64,000 nucleotides of DNA from Aliagarivorans marinus DSM 23064 (GCF_000429485.1 NZ_AUBY01000015.1:100478-164477); one strand, 5' to 3'; numbered from the stretch's first letter, positions 39,978 through 51,225 are shown. Numbers and translations are program-made. The notes: generated by a model from the sequence alone, not told the origin.

Positions 39978-40859
39978 TTATGCCTTGCGTTGGTGCTGGT
40001 AGGCATCCCAACTAAACACCGCCAAGGCACACCAGATAAAGCCGAAGGTAATCATCTTACTCAGCACCAGTGGCTCGTCGTAGATCCCAACCGCCAAGGC
40101 AAACATCATCGATGGGCCGATGTACTGGAAGAAGCCGATAGTCGACAGCCTTAGGCGGGTTGCTGCGGCGGCAAAGGCCAGCAGCGGCAAGGTGGTCACC
40201 ACCCCAGCGCTAAGCAGCAAGCCGTTCAGCTGCCACGGGTTGTTGCCAAGTGTGGTGCTTGGGCTGTCGCTCATTAGCAGGAAACCCACCGCGACCGGAA
40301 GTAGCCACAAGGTCTCGATAAACAGACCGGGCAGCGCCCCCAGATTGACCTTCTTACGCAACAAGCCATACAAGCCAAAGCTGCTGGCCAGTGATAGCGC
40401 AATCCAAGGTAGCGAGCCAAAGGCGATGATCTGAATCGCCACGCCAGCCCCTGCCAAGCCAATCGCCAGCCACTGACGGCGGCGGAAGCGCTCGCCCAAG
40501 AACAGCATCCCCAGCACAATGTTAAACAGCGGATTGATGTAATAGCCGAGGCTGGCGTCGAGCATCCGATTATTGGCCACCGACCAGATAAATATCAGCC
40601 AGTTACAGGCAACCAGCAGTGAAGTCGCTATCAGAATAAGCCGCTGCTTGGGGTGCTTGAGTACCGCCACCACCGCATGCCACTGGCGACTGATAAACAG
40701 CAATACCACCAATAATACGCAGGACCAGAGCACCCGATGCGCCAGAATCTCCAGCGGTGGAACCACGGAGACAGACTTAAAATAGATCGGGGCGATACCC
40801 CAAATGATGTAGGCCGCCAGGGCGTACAACACCCCTTGGCGAGTGGCATTTTCAGGCAT
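39978..40859 (-). CDS. rarD: EamA-family transporter RarD
   Basis: A 293-residue inner-membrane permease with ten hydrophobic segments, the RarD type of EamA/DMT transporter. The start (RQGVLYALAAYIIWGIAPIYFK in part) and the segment RMLDASLGYYINPLFNIVLG are typical. Its substrate is not established. It is convergent with uvrD. Confidence 0.9.
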   Translation of the reverse strand: MPENATRQGVLYALAAYIIWGIAPIYFKSVSVVPPLEILAHRVLWSCVLLVVLLFISRQWHAVVAVLKHPKQRLILIATSLLVACNWLIFIWSVANNRMLDASLGYYINPLFNIVLGMLFLGERFRRRQWLAIGLAGAGVAIQIIAFGSLPWIALSLASSFGLYGLLRKKVNLGALPGLFIETLWLLPVAVGFLLMSDSPSTTLGNNPWQLNGLLLSAGVVTTLPLLAFAAAATRLRLSTIGFFQYIGPSMMFALAVGIYDEPLVLSKMITFGFIWCALAVFSWDAYQHQRKA

Positions 40860-40945
40860 GGGAATAGGTCTTGGTAAACAAGGCCTTAGTTTATCAGTCT
40901 GTGAGCTGGCTCACTAGATGATCACCACTGGGTTAGGCAAGAAAC

Positions 40946-41521
40946 TCAGTGATTATGGCTTTGGTGGTGCCAGGCATCGATAAGATAGGGCAGTGGCTTG
41001 GCGCGCAGATCCAGCAAGCGTTCCATTTTGTCACAAAACTCGTGGTGCCCTCGGGCCAAGTGCCACAGATGGCCTAAGGCGCCGTCGACCAAACGCTTGC
41101 CTATCGGTGCTTGATGGCTTTGCCATGCTTGAATACAGCGATAGCCGGGGATCAGCTCGCGTGAGTAACTGGCCAGTATCGAAGTGGGCCAGTTGCGTTT
41201 GATCTCGCGCGGTTTCTCCAGATAGTAGGCCATGGGGCGGCGCAGGTAGAGGTGGCATAGCCGTCCGCGGTCCCGCTCACTCAGGCAGTCGCTGTGGATC
41301 TCTTCGAAGTGCTGCTGATCACTGCCGTCTTTGAGGAAAATACCGAACAGCTGGCAATCCAGCAGGCGGTAGTCAGGGTAGTCTGCAAAGTCGCCGTAGC
41401 CGCCGAGTTCATGCTTGAGCCAGCTAGCGATATCGTCTAGCTGATACTGCTCCGCCAGATGAATAGCTTGGCTGAGGATAGGTTCGACATGGCGAGGAGC
41501 CAACTCCATGGTTTGATTCAC
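40946..41521 (-). CDS. Protein with AbiTii-like N-terminal domain
   Basis: A 191-residue protein. Residues about 15-55 (LSQAIHLAEQYQLDDIASWL in part, then KHELGGYGDFADYPDYRLL) look like the AbiTii domain, known from an abortive-infection toxin and found as the N-terminal module of several putative phage-defence proteins. The rest is rich in His, Trp and Arg with no motif I know. There is no partner antitoxin or other defence gene beside it. The start is GTG 41521, with AAGGA upstream. The domain call is by eye and needs a profile search. Confidence 0.55.
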   Translation of the reverse strand: MNQTMELAPRHVEPILSQAIHLAEQYQLDDIASWLKHELGGYGDFADYPDYRLLDCQLFGIFLKDGSDQQHFEEIHSDCLSERDRGRLCHLYLRRPMAYYLEKPREIKRNWPTSILASYSRELIPGYRCIQAWQSHQAPIGKRLVDGALGHLWHLARGHHEFCDKMERLLDLRAKPLPYLIDAWHHQSHNH

Positions 41522-41822
41522 GGTATCCTTCCTTGCGGGTAAGCGGATAGTAATTATACGCCCTAAATTGAATAAATTTTAGTCAGGGCTTCGATTAAGT
41601 GAACTCGCTAAGCCATTGATGACATTGGGAAGATTAAATTCCACCCAAGAAATAAATCTTCCATGTATTCAGTGTAAACCCTCGGTAAAATGGTTTATTC
41701 ACCGCCTGATTTTGCCTAAGCTAGCCCAGCAGCCCTTGGGGTCTTAATTGAGAAGCGACTGCGCCCTTCACGTTGCCTGGTGAGCGGCAGGTAATCGGAA
41801 GACTAACAATGAGGAGTTACGC
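41522..41822. other. Intergenic region before anmK
   Basis: About 300 bases without a gene. Visible: an 8-bp perfect inverted repeat GGAAGATT (41628-41635) and AATCTTCC (41655-41662) separated by 19 AT-rich bases, and general AT-richness that fits divergent promoters. No named promoter boxes or other structures stand out. Confidence 0.5.
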
Positions 41823-42926
41823 GTGGAGCACTATATCGGCTTAATGTCTGGCACCAGTATGGATGGCGTGGATGCGGTGTTGGTCGCCATCGACGCCCAG
41901 CACTGTCAGCTGCTGCAGCAACGCGCCCACCCTATGCCCCCCTCCTTAAAAGCCGATCTACTGGCGGTGAATCAGGGCCAGCCCACCAGTTTAAAAGCGA
42001 TTGGCGAACTGGATCATCGGCTCGGTCTGCTGTTTGCCGAGGCCGTTAACGCTCTGCTCGATGAATCAGCCATAGCCGCCAAGGATATTCGCGCCATTGG
42101 CAGCCATGGGCAAACGGTGTTTCACCAGCCCACCGGCGAGTACCCGTTCACCCTGCAACTGGGCGATGCTAATTTGATTGCAGCGCGCACAGGGGTGACC
42201 ACGGTTGCAGATTTTCGGCGCCTGGATATGGCCTTTGGCGGTCAAGGCGCGCCGCTGGTTCCGGCCTTCCATCAACAGATGTTTCCAGTAAGTGATTCAA
42301 CGCGGGTGATCGTCAACTTGGGCGGCATTGCCAACATTACGGTGCTGCAAGCCGATGGTAGCTGCATTGGCTACGATACCGGTCCGGCTAATATGTTGCT
42401 GGATGCGTGGATCGCTGAGCAGCGAGGTCTTAGCTTTGATCGCGATGGCGCATGGGCAGCACAAGGTCAAGCGCTGCCGGAGTTACTGGCCAAGATGCTG
42501 GCCGAACCCTATTTTCAACAGCCTGCGCCTAAAAGCACCGGGCGAGAGCTGTTCAACCTATCGTGGCTAACATCGCTAATCGGCGATGCGCACTATGCTG
42601 CCGAAGATGTACAAGCAACACTGCTGGAACTGACCGTTATCAGCTTGGCCGAGCAACTGCGCATACACGGCCAAGGAGAGCAGCCTGAGCTAGTGGTCTG
42701 CGGCGGAGGCGCGCAAAACGCCTATCTGCAGCAGCAGCTCGCCCAAGCGCTGCCTGACTGGCAGCTTCGCAGCAGCGCTGATTATGGTATCGACCCCGAT
42801 AACCTGGAGGCGATCGCCTTTGCCTGGCTGGCCTATCGGCGCATTCATAATCTACCGAGCAATCTACCGGCGGTGACCGGCGCGAGCCGAGTGGTCAGCT
42901 TGGGTGCCATCTACCCTGCCCCTTAA
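41823..42926 (+). CDS. anmK: Anhydro-N-acetylmuramic acid kinase
   Basis: AnmK opens and phosphorylates anhydroMurNAc from cell-wall recycling, giving MurNAc-6-P. The 367-residue protein has GLMSGTSMDGVDAVLV at the start, SHGQTVFH, VVNLGGIANI-like VNLGGIANIT and CGGGAQNAYL. GTG 41823 with GAGGAG upstream. murQ, for the next step, begins 15 bases after the stop. Confidence 0.95.
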   Translation: MEHYIGLMSGTSMDGVDAVLVAIDAQHCQLLQQRAHPMPPSLKADLLAVNQGQPTSLKAIGELDHRLGLLFAEAVNALLDESAIAAKDIRAIGSHGQTVFHQPTGEYPFTLQLGDANLIAARTGVTTVADFRRLDMAFGGQGAPLVPAFHQQMFPVSDSTRVIVNLGGIANITVLQADGSCIGYDTGPANMLLDAWIAEQRGLSFDRDGAWAAQGQALPELLAKMLAEPYFQQPAPKSTGRELFNLSWLTSLIGDAHYAAEDVQATLLELTVISLAEQLRIHGQGEQPELVVCGGGAQNAYLQQQLAQALPDWQLRSSADYGIDPDNLEAIAFAWLAYRRIHNLPSNLPAVTGASRVVSLGAIYPAP

Positions 42927-42941
42927 TCTGGATATCAAGCA

Positions 42942-43853
42942 ATGAGTGAACTACTAAACCAACTGGCTAGCCTGGTCTCGGAAGGCCGCAACCCAGAGAC
43001 CATGGATATCGACCAGCTTGATAGCTTGGCCTTGGTGACCAAACTGAATCAACAGGACCGCGGCGTGGCCGATGCGGTGGCCCAGTGCCTGCCAGCCATC
43101 GCTGAGGCGGTGGATAAAATCACCGAGGCTTTTCGCTGTGGTGGTCGCCTGATCTATATTGGCGCGGGAACCTCGGGGCGACTGGGCGTATTGGATGCAT
43201 CAGAATGCCCGCCAACCTTTGGGGTGGATGAAAACACCGTGATTGGTTTAATCGCCGGTGGCGAACAGGCGATGTTTCGTGCTCAGGAAGGGGCCGAAGA
43301 CAGCCTAACTTTGGCACAGGCCGATCTGCAGGCCATCGCTTTGACTGGCGATGACGTGTTAGTGGGGATCGCCGCCAGTGGGCGCACTCCCTATGTGTTA
43401 GGTGGTCTGGCCTATGCTGAATCACTCGGCGCCACCACTGTGGCACTGAGCTGTAACCCAGACTCGGCGATTGCCGATGCGGCCGCTATCAGTATTGCGC
43501 CAGTGGTCGGCCCCGAGGCGCTCACCGGTTCTACCCGCCTAAAAGCTGGCACCGCCCAAAAGCTGGTTCTGAACATGTTGAGCACCGCCAGCATGATCCG
43601 CTGGGGCAAGAGCTATCAAAACCTGATGGTCGATCTCAAGGCCACCAACGAGAAGCTGCAAGCGCGCGCCCAGCGCATAGTGATGCAAGCGTGCCAGTGC
43701 CCAGAGGCACAAGCTTATGTGCTGCTTGAGCAAGCGCAGTTCGATACCAAGCTGGCAATTATGATTGGTCTCAGTGGCTTAGCGCCGAGTGATGCCAAAG
43801 CGCTACTGGCGAACAATCACGGCGTGATCCGTCAGGCGCTGAGATCGAACTAA
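42942..43853 (+). CDS. murQ: N-acetylmuramic acid 6-phosphate etherase
   Basis: MurQ cleaves the lactyl ether of MurNAc-6-P to GlcNAc-6-P, following AnmK. The 303-residue protein has the SIS-domain core [21 protein letters not shown] in part, the catalytic Glu region [16 protein letters not shown] and [13 protein letters not shown]. It forms an operon with anmK for recycling peptidoglycan sugars. Confidence 0.95.
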   Translation: MSELLNQLASLVSEGRNPETMDIDQLDSLALVTKLNQQDRGVADAVAQCLPAIAEAVDKITEAFRCGGRLIYIGAGTSGRLGVLDASECPPTFGVDENTVIGLIAGGEQAMFRAQEGAEDSLTLAQADLQAIALTGDDVLVGIAASGRTPYVLGGLAYAESLGATTVALSCNPDSAIADAAAISIAPVVGPEALTGSTRLKAGTAQKLVLNMLSTASMIRWGKSYQNLMVDLKATNEKLQARAQRIVMQACQCPEAQAYVLLEQAQFDTKLAIMIGLSGLAPSDAKALLANNHGVIRQALRSN

Positions 43854-43932
43854 GCGGGGCTAAAACCGCCTAAATAAAAATTATTCCACATCGCCCCAGC
43901 GCGCCTAGGCAAGCGGCTGGGCAGTGGGTAAA

Positions 43933-45765
43933 ATGGCCCACCTTTTAAGTGATGCCCGAGATAACCTGACCGTGAGTTCCCCTGCTGCTGCCCTGCAAAT
44001 CCTGCGCGAAGTGTTCGGTTACGAACAGTTTCGTCGTGGTCAGGAGGCAGTGATCAGCGCCATCCTGCAAGGCCAAGACTCACTGGTGATTATGCCCACC
44101 GGCGGTGGCAAGTCGCTGTGTTATCAGGTGCCGGCATTGCTACAACCTGGGCTGACCGTGGTAATCTCTCCACTGATATCGCTGATGAAGGATCAGGTCG
44201 ATAGCCTACTGGCCAACGGTGTCAGCGCCGCCTACCTAAACTCCAGCCTCACCCGCGAGCAGCAAAGTGCGGTGTATAGTCAGCTCTATCATGGACAGCT
44301 CAAGCTGCTGTATATCTCGCCAGAGCGGCTGTTAGGCGGTGACTTCCTCGAGTATCTAAGTAGCTGGCAGCCCAGCCTGTTTGCCATCGACGAAGCTCAC
44401 TGTATCTCCCAATGGGGCCACGATTTTCGCCCTGAATATGCCGATTTGGGCGGGCTGAAACAGCGCTTCCCCAATGTACCGGTGGTCGCCTTGACCGCGA
44501 CGGCTGATGAGGCGACGCGCCAAGACATCCTGCAGCGCTTGCAGCTGAACCAACCGTTTATCCAGCTATCCAGCTTTGATCGGCCGAACATTCGCTACAC
44601 CCTGCAAGAGAAGTATCGCCCATGGCAGCAGCTGCTTGGCTATGTACGCTGTCAGGAAGATAACGCCGGCATCGTCTATTGCGGCAGCCGCAAACGGGTG
44701 GAAGAGCTGGCAGAAAAGCTGCAGCAAGCGGGCTTTCGCGCCGCCGCCTACCATGCTGGGCTGCCGCTAGAGCTGCGCCGCTCGGTGCAAGAGCAGTTTC
44801 AAGCCGATGAACTGCAGCTGGTGGTGGCCACGGTTGCCTTTGGTATGGGTATCGACAAGCCAAATGTGCGTTATGTCTTTCACTACGACCTGCCCCGCAA
44901 TATCGAAGCCTACTATCAGGAAACCGGCCGCGCCGGTCGCGACGGCTTAGAGGCCGAAGCGGTGCTGCTCTATGGCTCAGATAGCACCGGCTGGGTGCGT
45001 CGGATGATCGACGAGCAGGAAAACGAGCAACAGCGGCAAGTCGAGAGCCACAAGTTCAACGCCATGGTGGCCTTTGCTGAGGCGCTTACCTGTCGTCGCC
45101 AGGTCTTGCTCAACTACTTCGACGAGTACCACTCTAAGCCCTGTGGAAACTGCGATGTCTGCCTTGACCCACCCAAGCGCTACGACGGCCTGGAAGATGC
45201 GCAAAAAGCGCTGTCCTGTGTTTATCGCCTAGGTCAACGCTTTGGCATTGGTTATGTGGTCGAGGTGCTGCGCGGCAGCCAAGGTCAGCGGGTATTAGAG
45301 CAAGGCCACCACAAGCTGAGCACCCATGGCATTGGCAAGGACAAGAGCCATGACCATTGGGTAAGTGTATTGCGCCAGCTTATTCACCTTGGCCTACTCA
45401 ATCAAAACATCGTACAAAGCTCCACCTTGCAGCTCACCGAGGCGGCGCGGCCAATCCTCAAGGCCGAAGACGCCCTCGAGCTGGCAGTGCCGCGTTTGAA
45501 CATCACCAGCAAACGGAGCTCACCGGCGCTGTCGATGAACTACGATAAACGTTTGATGGCGATGCTGCGTAACCTCAGAAAGCGCTTGGCCGAAGAAGAA
45601 GAGCTCAAGCCGTTTATGGTGTTCAATGACAAGAGCCTGATAGAGATGGCCGAGCTACAGCCACAAACCCGCCATGAGTTCTTGGCCATCAGCGGCGTTG
45701 GCCTGAAAAAGTTAGAGCGTTATGGCGATGAATTTATGGCGCTGATTAGCCGTTACAACCAATAA
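43933..45765 (+). CDS. recQ: ATP-dependent DNA helicase RecQ
   Basis: RecQ is a 3'-5' superfamily II helicase. The protein of about 610 residues has Walker [10 protein letters not shown], box [31 protein letters not shown], a zinc-binding Cys set ([10 protein letters not shown] then CGNCDVC), a winged-helix RQC domain and a C-terminal HRDC domain. The start is not certain: ATG 43933, GTG 43924 and GTG 43972 are in frame, and none has a strong ribosome site. Confidence 0.94.
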   Translation: MAHLLSDARDNLTVSSPAAALQILREVFGYEQFRRGQEAVISAILQGQDSLVIMPTGGGKSLCYQVPALLQPGLTVVISPLISLMKDQVDSLLANGVSAAYLNSSLTREQQSAVYSQLYHGQLKLLYISPERLLGGDFLEYLSSWQPSLFAIDEAHCISQWGHDFRPEYADLGGLKQRFPNVPVVALTATADEATRQDILQRLQLNQPFIQLSSFDRPNIRYTLQEKYRPWQQLLGYVRCQEDNAGIVYCGSRKRVEELAEKLQQAGFRAAAYHAGLPLELRRSVQEQFQADELQLVVATVAFGMGIDKPNVRYVFHYDLPRNIEAYYQETGRAGRDGLEAEAVLLYGSDSTGWVRRMIDEQENEQQRQVESHKFNAMVAFAEALTCRRQVLLNYFDEYHSKPCGNCDVCLDPPKRYDGLEDAQKALSCVYRLGQRFGIGYVVEVLRGSQGQRVLEQGHHKLSTHGIGKDKSHDHWVSVLRQLIHLGLLNQNIVQSSTLQLTEAARPILKAEDALELAVPRLNITSKRSSPALSMNYDKRLMAMLRNLRKRLAEEEELKPFMVFNDKSLIEMAELQPQTRHEFLAISGVGLKKLERYGDEFMALISRYNQ

Positions 45766-45827
45766 CCGAATGATTGGCTAAGCCCTTTACGCGCTAACCC
45801 ATACTTCGGCCAGCTTAAGGATAAGCG

Positions 45828-47246
45828 ATGCCCTATACCAACCGTTACGCCCGAGCCTTTCCCCAGTTGTGTCATGCCCAGCAGGCGACTCCGCTAAGCG
45901 ATCCGCGCTTGGTGATCGTCAGTGAGTCAGCAGCCAAGCTGGTGGACTTGTCCCTGCCCGCGCTTGAACAAGCACCATGGCAGCAGGTACTGGCGGGGCA
46001 GGCCACTATCGATGGTATGCAACCAGTTGCCACGGTATATGCCGGTCATCAGTTTGGCGGCTACAGCCCACAACTTGGCGATGGGCGCGCGCTGATGCTG
46101 GGGGAATACCGAAACCAGCAAGGTGAGCATTGGGAGCTGCAACTCAAAGGCTCTGGCCTCACCCCCTTCTCCCGCCATGGCGATGGCAAGGCGGTGCTGC
46201 GTTCGACGATCCGCGAGTTTCTCGCCAGTGAAGCAATGGCAGCATTGGGGATCCCCACCACCCGCGCTCTGGCTATGACCATGGGCAGCGGCGCGGTGCA
46301 GCGCGAGCGCCCAGAGCCGGAAGCCATGTTATTGCGGATGGCCCCCTCGCATATCCGTTTCGGTCACTTTGAGTACCTGTTTCATCAGCAGCGCAAAGAT
46401 GACCTGAGAGCCTTGGTGGACTTTTGCTTGGAACACTACTTTCCCGAGCAGGCCAATGCCGACGATCCGGTGTTGGCGATGCTCGAAGAGGTCACCATCC
46501 GCACCGCCGATATGATTGCCCACTGGTTGGCGGTGGGCTTCTGTCATGGGGTGATGAATACCGACAATATGTCGCTGCTCGGCTTAACCATCGACTATGG
46601 CCCCTATGGCTTTCTCGATGACTACGACCCACGGCATATTTGCAATCATAGCGATAGCTACGGGCGTTATGCCTTCGACCAACAGGCTGGTGTCGGGCTA
46701 TGGAATCTGCAGTGCCTGGCCTATGCCCTGTCTGACTTGGTGAGCAGCGAGCAATGCGACGCGCTGTGGGAGCGCTATAAAACCCACATCAATGCTCGTT
46801 ATCTATGGCATTGGCAGCGCAAGTTGGGGCTGAGCCAGTGGCAGGCAAACGATGAGGCTCTGCTAGGTGGCTTGCTAGAGCTGTTGCAGACTGAGCGGCT
46901 CGACCTCACTGTGAGCTTGCGTCAACTTAGCGAGGGGGAGCCATCGCTACTTTCACAACGCAGCGCCGGCAAGCGTTGGCTGGGCGAGTATCGCGCACGG
47001 CTTGCTGATGACGACCAAACCGAGCAACAGCGACTGGCCAGTCAACAACAGCACAATCCTTGCTATATACTGCGCAACTATTTGGCGCAGCAGGCCATCG
47101 ATCACGCTGAGCAAGGCGACTTTCAGACAGTACAGCAGTTACATAAGGTGCTCAACACGCCTTATCAGCAGCAAGCCGGTTGTGAAGAGTATGCCCAAGC
47201 CGCGCCCGACTGGGGTAAGCATTTGGAGATTTCATGCAGCAGTTGA
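45828..47246 (+). CDS. selO: Protein adenylyltransferase SelO (YdiU)
   Basis: SelO is a pseudokinase-like enzyme that transfers AMP to Ser/Thr/Tyr of proteins, linked to redox stress. The 472-residue protein has YAGHQFGGY, LKGSGLTPFSRHGDGKAVLRS in part, and GVMNTDNMSLLGLTIDYGPYG. The C-terminus WGKHLEISCSS has Cys where eukaryotic SelO carries selenocysteine, as in E. coli. The next small gene overlaps its end by 13 bases. Confidence 0.95.
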   Translation: MPYTNRYARAFPQLCHAQQATPLSDPRLVIVSESAAKLVDLSLPALEQAPWQQVLAGQATIDGMQPVATVYAGHQFGGYSPQLGDGRALMLGEYRNQQGEHWELQLKGSGLTPFSRHGDGKAVLRSTIREFLASEAMAALGIPTTRALAMTMGSGAVQRERPEPEAMLLRMAPSHIRFGHFEYLFHQQRKDDLRALVDFCLEHYFPEQANADDPVLAMLEEVTIRTADMIAHWLAVGFCHGVMNTDNMSLLGLTIDYGPYGFLDDYDPRHICNHSDSYGRYAFDQQAGVGLWNLQCLAYALSDLVSSEQCDALWERYKTHINARYLWHWQRKLGLSQWQANDEALLGGLLELLQTERLDLTVSLRQLSEGEPSLLSQRSAGKRWLGEYRARLADDDQTEQQRLASQQQHNPCYILRNYLAQQAIDHAEQGDFQTVQQLHKVLNTPYQQQAGCEEYAQAAPDWGKHLEISCSS

Positions 47247-47560
47247 TCCCTGCTATTACCGTTGATCATCAGCATCAATGCCTGCAGATCCAGCATCAGT
47301 TTAGCGAGTCGCAGATTGATGCTCTGTTTGCGCGTTGCGTCACCGAACTGCAATGCCAGCCGACTAGTCTTGAACAAGGTGCTGATTGGTTGGCACTGAG
47401 CTTTTACTACCAAGAGGTGCTGTGCTGGCTGCGCTACGAGGCACTGGCTGGCAGCTTGTGGGCAGAGTGTGCAAATACTGCGCATTTTCAAGCACTTTGC
47501 GAAAAGTTGAAGAAGGATCTCGGTTTGATCATTTTCCAAGGACAGGAAAACAAAATGTGA
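47234..47560 (+). CDS. Small protein, possibly DUF3630
   Basis: A 108-residue cytoplasmic protein overlapping the selO end by 13 bases, so translation is probably coupled. The middle (GADWLALSFYYQEVLCWLRY in part, then LWAE) recalls the DUF3630 family of vibrios and shewanellas, but this is from memory of the pattern and weak. It has five Cys, scattered. Function unknown. Confidence 0.65.
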   Translation: MQQLIPAITVDHQHQCLQIQHQFSESQIDALFARCVTELQCQPTSLEQGADWLALSFYYQEVLCWLRYEALAGSLWAECANTAHFQALCEKLKKDLGLIIFQGQENKM

Positions 47561-47905
47561 TCTAACTCAAAGTTATACCTAGTCGATTGGCATATAGTTC
47601 TCCACCCCGTCAAAGCGAAAGGCGATTTTTTGCTCAATAACGGCGGTGTTCGGTTACAAGGACAAGTAAATATCCACATTTTGGAAAACTCGCAGTCACT
47701 CCTGTCGTAGCCCCTTCAGTAAGTTGTAAAGTGCTGTTTTAAAAGGAATATTCTTCTTTTGCTTATCTTGTGCACAACTAATGCTCGAGAGGCTTTGGCA
47801 CATCTGTAAACAGACTTATCCACAGATTTTGAGCGTTGTACCCAGCTGGAGGATCCCAGCTGCATGTGGCATCATCTGCGCAAACTAATCGTTGATGGAA
47901 AGCCC
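47561..47905. other. Intergenic region before polA with DnaA-box sequences
   Basis: About 345 bases. It contains a perfect DnaA box TTATCCACA (47816-47824) and a palindromic TTGTGCACAA (47768-47777) that is one base off the consensus in either direction. There is no long AT-rich unwinding tract with repeated 13-mers, so it does not look like an origin by itself. The polA promoter must be here but is not obvious. Confidence 0.5.
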
Positions 47906-50656
47906 ATGTCTCGCCTGCCTGAGAACCCACTGATCCTGGTCGATGGATCCTCTTATTTATACCGTGCCTACTACGCACCACCGCATCTGACCAACTCCAA
48001 AGGAGAAGCCACAGGGGCTGTTTACGGGGTGGTGAATATGTTGCGCAGTTTGCTGCGTCAGTTCTCGCCTGAGCGCATCGTGGTGGTATTCGATGCCAAG
48101 GGGCCAACCTTCCGCGATGAGATCTACCCAGAGTACAAGGCAAACCGTCCGTCCATGCCTGACGACCTGCGCTCGCAGATCGCGCCCTTGCATGCGGTGA
48201 TTGAAGCCATGGGGCTACCCATGATCGCCTTGCCCGGCGTGGAAGCCGATGATGTGATCGGTACTCTGGCAGTAGAGGCCTCCAAGCGCGGCGAGAAAGT
48301 GCTGATCAGCACCGGCGACAAAGATATGGCCCAGCTGGTGGATGACAATATCACCCTGATTAACACCATGACCGATACAGTAATGGACCGCGAAGGCGTG
48401 GTGGATAAGTTTGGCATTCCACCTGAGCTTATCATCGACTATCTGGCACTGATGGGCGACAAGGTGGATAACATCCCGGGCCTGCCTGGCGTGGGTGAGA
48501 AGACTGCACTGGCTCTGCTGCAAGGCATTGGCGGCGTAGAAAAGCTACTGGCCGACCCTGATGCCACCGTAGAGCTGGGCTTCCGTGGCTCTAAGTCGAT
48601 GCCCAATAAGCTGCGTGAGCACGCCGAAGAGGCGCGCTTGTCCTACGAGCTGGCGACCATCAAATTGGATGTGGAGCACCAGATCAGCGAAGACGATCTT
48701 AAGCTCAAGACACAGGATCGTGACGCCCTGATCAAGCTGTTTGGTGAGCTTGAGTTTAAGCGTTGGTTGAGCGAGGCGATGGACAGCAGAACTGCGGCTA
48801 GTGGTAGTTCAGCCTCCGAGAGCGCAGCGCCAGCGGAAGCGGTTAAAGGCGAGTATGAGTGCATTCTCGATCAAGCAAGCTTTGATGGCTGGCTAGAAAA
48901 GCTCCAACAGGCAGAGCTGATCGCCTTTGATACCGAAACCACCTCACTTAACTATATGCAGGCAGAAGTGGTGGGTGTGAGCTTCGCGGTGGGGGCCGGC
49001 AAAGCGGCTTACTTGCCGTTTGGTCACGATTATCTGGATGCGCCCGCGCAACTCGAGCGCGATGCGGTGCTGGCTCAGCTTAAGCCATTGCTGGAAGATG
49101 CCAACAAAGCCAAGGTTGGCCAAAACCTTAAGTACGATGCCAGCGTATTGGCACGTTATGGCATTGAGCTGCGTGGTATCGCCTTCGACACCATGCTTGA
49201 GTCGTACGTGCTAAACAGCACCCTGACTCGCCACGATATGGACTCATTGTCGCTGCAATACCTTCAGCACAAAACCATTAAGTTTGAAGAGATCGCCGGT
49301 AAAGGCGCCAAGCAGCTTACCTTTAACCAGATCCCGCTGGAGCAGGCGGCGCCTTACGCGGCCGAAGACGCCGATATCACCCTGCGACTGCATCAGTGCC
49401 TATGGCCAAAGCTGGAAGCCGAGCCGGGACTAAAGCAGCTGTTTGAAAAGGTCGAGCTGCCCTTGGTGAGCATCCTCTCCAAGGTCGAACGCACCGGCGT
49501 GCGCATCGACAGCTCACTGCTGTCTGCCCATAGCCTCTCTTTGAGTGAGCGCATCGGCGAGTTGGAAAAACAAGCCCATGAGGTGGCTGGCGAAGCGTTT
49601 AACCTAAGCTCCACCAAACAGCTCCAGCAGATCCTGTTTGAGCAGATGGAGCTGCCGGTTATTAAGAAAACACCTAAGGGCGCACCGTCGACCGCCGAAG
49701 AAGTGTTGCAGGAGCTGGCCCTGGATTACCCACTGCCGAAGCTGATTCTGGAGCACCGTGGTTTGGTGAAACTAAAGTCTACTTATACCGACAAGCTGCC
49801 CAAGCTGGTGGAGCCGAGCACCGGGCGGGTGCATACCTCCTATCATCAGGCGGGCGCGGCGACCGGGCGGTTCTCCTCAACCGATCCCAACCTGCAGAAC
49901 ATTCCGATCCGTAATGAGGAAGGGCGCAAGGTGCGTCAGGCCTTCGTGCCGGAAGAGGGCTATAAGTTGGTGGCCATCGACTACTCGCAGATCGAGCTGC
50001 GTATTATGGCCCACCTAAGTGGTGACAAAGGCCTGCTAACCGCCTTTGCCGCGGGTGAAGATATCCACCGCGCTACCGCCTCCGAGGTGTTCGACCAGCC
50101 ATTAGAGCAGGTGAGTAGCGAGCAACGCCGTAGCGCTAAGGCGATCAACTTCGGCCTTATCTATGGCATGAGTGCCTTTGGTTTGGCCAAGCAGCTGCAT
50201 ATTGGTCGTCAAGACGCCCAGCAGTATATGGATCGCTACTTCGAGCGTTACCCGGGTGTTCTTGATTATATGGAGCGCACCCGCGAGTTCGCGCAAGCAC
50301 ACGGCTATGTCGAGACCCTGTTTGGCCGACGCCTGCACTTGGCTGATATCAACTCACGTAACGGCATGCGCAAGAAAGCGGCAGAGCGCGCCGCGGTGAA
50401 TGCGCCAATGCAGGGGACTGCCGCCGATATCATCAAGAAAGCAATGATTGCGGTGGCTGAGTGGATCGATCAACGAGACAACGACGATGTGCGTATGTTG
50501 ATGCAGGTACACGATGAACTGGTGTTTGAGATCAAGCAAGAGCTGGTTGATGCCTTGGTGCCGAAACTGGTGGAACTGATGGAATCTGCGGTCACCTTGG
50601 ACCTGCCATTGGTCGCTGAAGCTGGGGTCGGAGATAACTGGGACCAAGCTCACTAA
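47906..50656 (+). CDS. polA: DNA polymerase I
   Basis: PolA fills repair gaps and matures Okazaki fragments. The 916-residue protein has three domains: 5' nuclease ([26 protein letters not shown]), 3'-5' exonuclease with its active-site motif kept (AFDTETTSL), and polymerase with motif A DYSQIEL, motif [15 protein letters not shown] and motif C VHDELVF. ATG 47906 matches E. coli ([11 protein letters not shown] follows); an in-frame ATG at 47864 would add 14 unrelated residues. Confidence 0.97.
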   Translation: MSRLPENPLILVDGSSYLYRAYYAPPHLTNSKGEATGAVYGVVNMLRSLLRQFSPERIVVVFDAKGPTFRDEIYPEYKANRPSMPDDLRSQIAPLHAVIEAMGLPMIALPGVEADDVIGTLAVEASKRGEKVLISTGDKDMAQLVDDNITLINTMTDTVMDREGVVDKFGIPPELIIDYLALMGDKVDNIPGLPGVGEKTALALLQGIGGVEKLLADPDATVELGFRGSKSMPNKLREHAEEARLSYELATIKLDVEHQISEDDLKLKTQDRDALIKLFGELEFKRWLSEAMDSRTAASGSSASESAAPAEAVKGEYECILDQASFDGWLEKLQQAELIAFDTETTSLNYMQAEVVGVSFAVGAGKAAYLPFGHDYLDAPAQLERDAVLAQLKPLLEDANKAKVGQNLKYDASVLARYGIELRGIAFDTMLESYVLNSTLTRHDMDSLSLQYLQHKTIKFEEIAGKGAKQLTFNQIPLEQAAPYAAEDADITLRLHQCLWPKLEAEPGLKQLFEKVELPLVSILSKVERTGVRIDSSLLSAHSLSLSERIGELEKQAHEVAGEAFNLSSTKQLQQILFEQMELPVIKKTPKGAPSTAEEVLQELALDYPLPKLILEHRGLVKLKSTYTDKLPKLVEPSTGRVHTSYHQAGAATGRFSSTDPNLQNIPIRNEEGRKVRQAFVPEEGYKLVAIDYSQIELRIMAHLSGDKGLLTAFAAGEDIHRATASEVFDQPLEQVSSEQRRSAKAINFGLIYGMSAFGLAKQLHIGRQDAQQYMDRYFERYPGVLDYMERTREFAQAHGYVETLFGRRLHLADINSRNGMRKKAAERAAVNAPMQGTAADIIKKAMIAVAEWIDQRDNDDVRMLMQVHDELVFEIKQELVDALVPKLVELMESAVTLDLPLVAEAGVGDNWDQAH

Positions 50657-50675
50657 AATTAACAAAGTATTTACT

Positions 50676-50707
50676 AAAAAGCCGACGGTGGTCGGCTTTT
50701 TTTGTGC
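50676..50707 (+). terminator. polA terminator
   Basis: AAAAAGCCGAC and GTCGGCTTTTT with loop GGTG, followed by a T tract. A strong intrinsic terminator. Confidence 0.9.
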
Positions 50708-50867
50708 CTGCCGCCTAATTCTGTATGTTTTTTAGTCGCGCAACGCTGACTTTTTGTAATTTTTGAAAAGCTTTTCTTGTAACTTTAGATTCATAAATTG
50801 GCTAAAAATGAAATTAATATACATTTTAGGGTTTATTTTTCGTCCACTATGTACTATCTTTAATCGC

Positions 50868-50970
50868 GTAGGGTACAGAGGTAAGATGTTCTATCTTTCA
50901 GACCTTTATTTCACGTAGTTGAAACAGCTATGTAACCGCCTCCGCACTGATGTGCTGAGGCGTTTTTTTT
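50868..50970 (+). ncRNA. spf: Spot 42 small RNA
   Basis: The first ~41 bases (GTAGGGTACAGAGGTAAGAT through CAGACCTTTA) are identical to E. coli Spot 42, an Hfq-dependent RNA that represses secondary carbon-source genes and is itself repressed by CRP-cAMP. The 3' end is a terminator stem CGCCTC (50937-50942) / GAGGCG (50957-50962) with inner GCAC/GTGC and eight T residues. Position between polA and engB is the conserved one. The central part differs from E. coli, as expected. No convincing CRP site was seen upstream; a TACTAT or TTTAAT may be the -10. Confidence 0.95.
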
Positions 50971-51225
50971 GCCCTAAGCCCATCTAACCTTACAGCTTAT
51001 TGAAAGTTTTCTCAGTAATTACTAATTAAGTTGAGCGTCCGCGTCATTTTCTATCTTATACGTAATTTAGCTACAGCTTTGTTGCCAAATTTCTATGTGA
51101 CCAGTGCGGGCGTAGAAAGGGGTTTTGATAAAAAAGTTGAAACTAATGTGAACTAAGCCAAAAGCAGGCGGTCCTATATTATGCAATTGGAATAGTGCTT
51201 TCAGTTTTTTAGAGTTTAGTTCTCG

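Noticed and set aside
47561..47905. Replication origin before polA
   Set aside because: Only one perfect DnaA box plus one near match, no AT-rich 13-mer repeats and no dnaA or gidA/mnmG gene adjacent.
47778..48143. Minus-strand ORF across the polA start
   Set aside because: Shadow of polA; it contains the complement of the conserved N-terminal domain.
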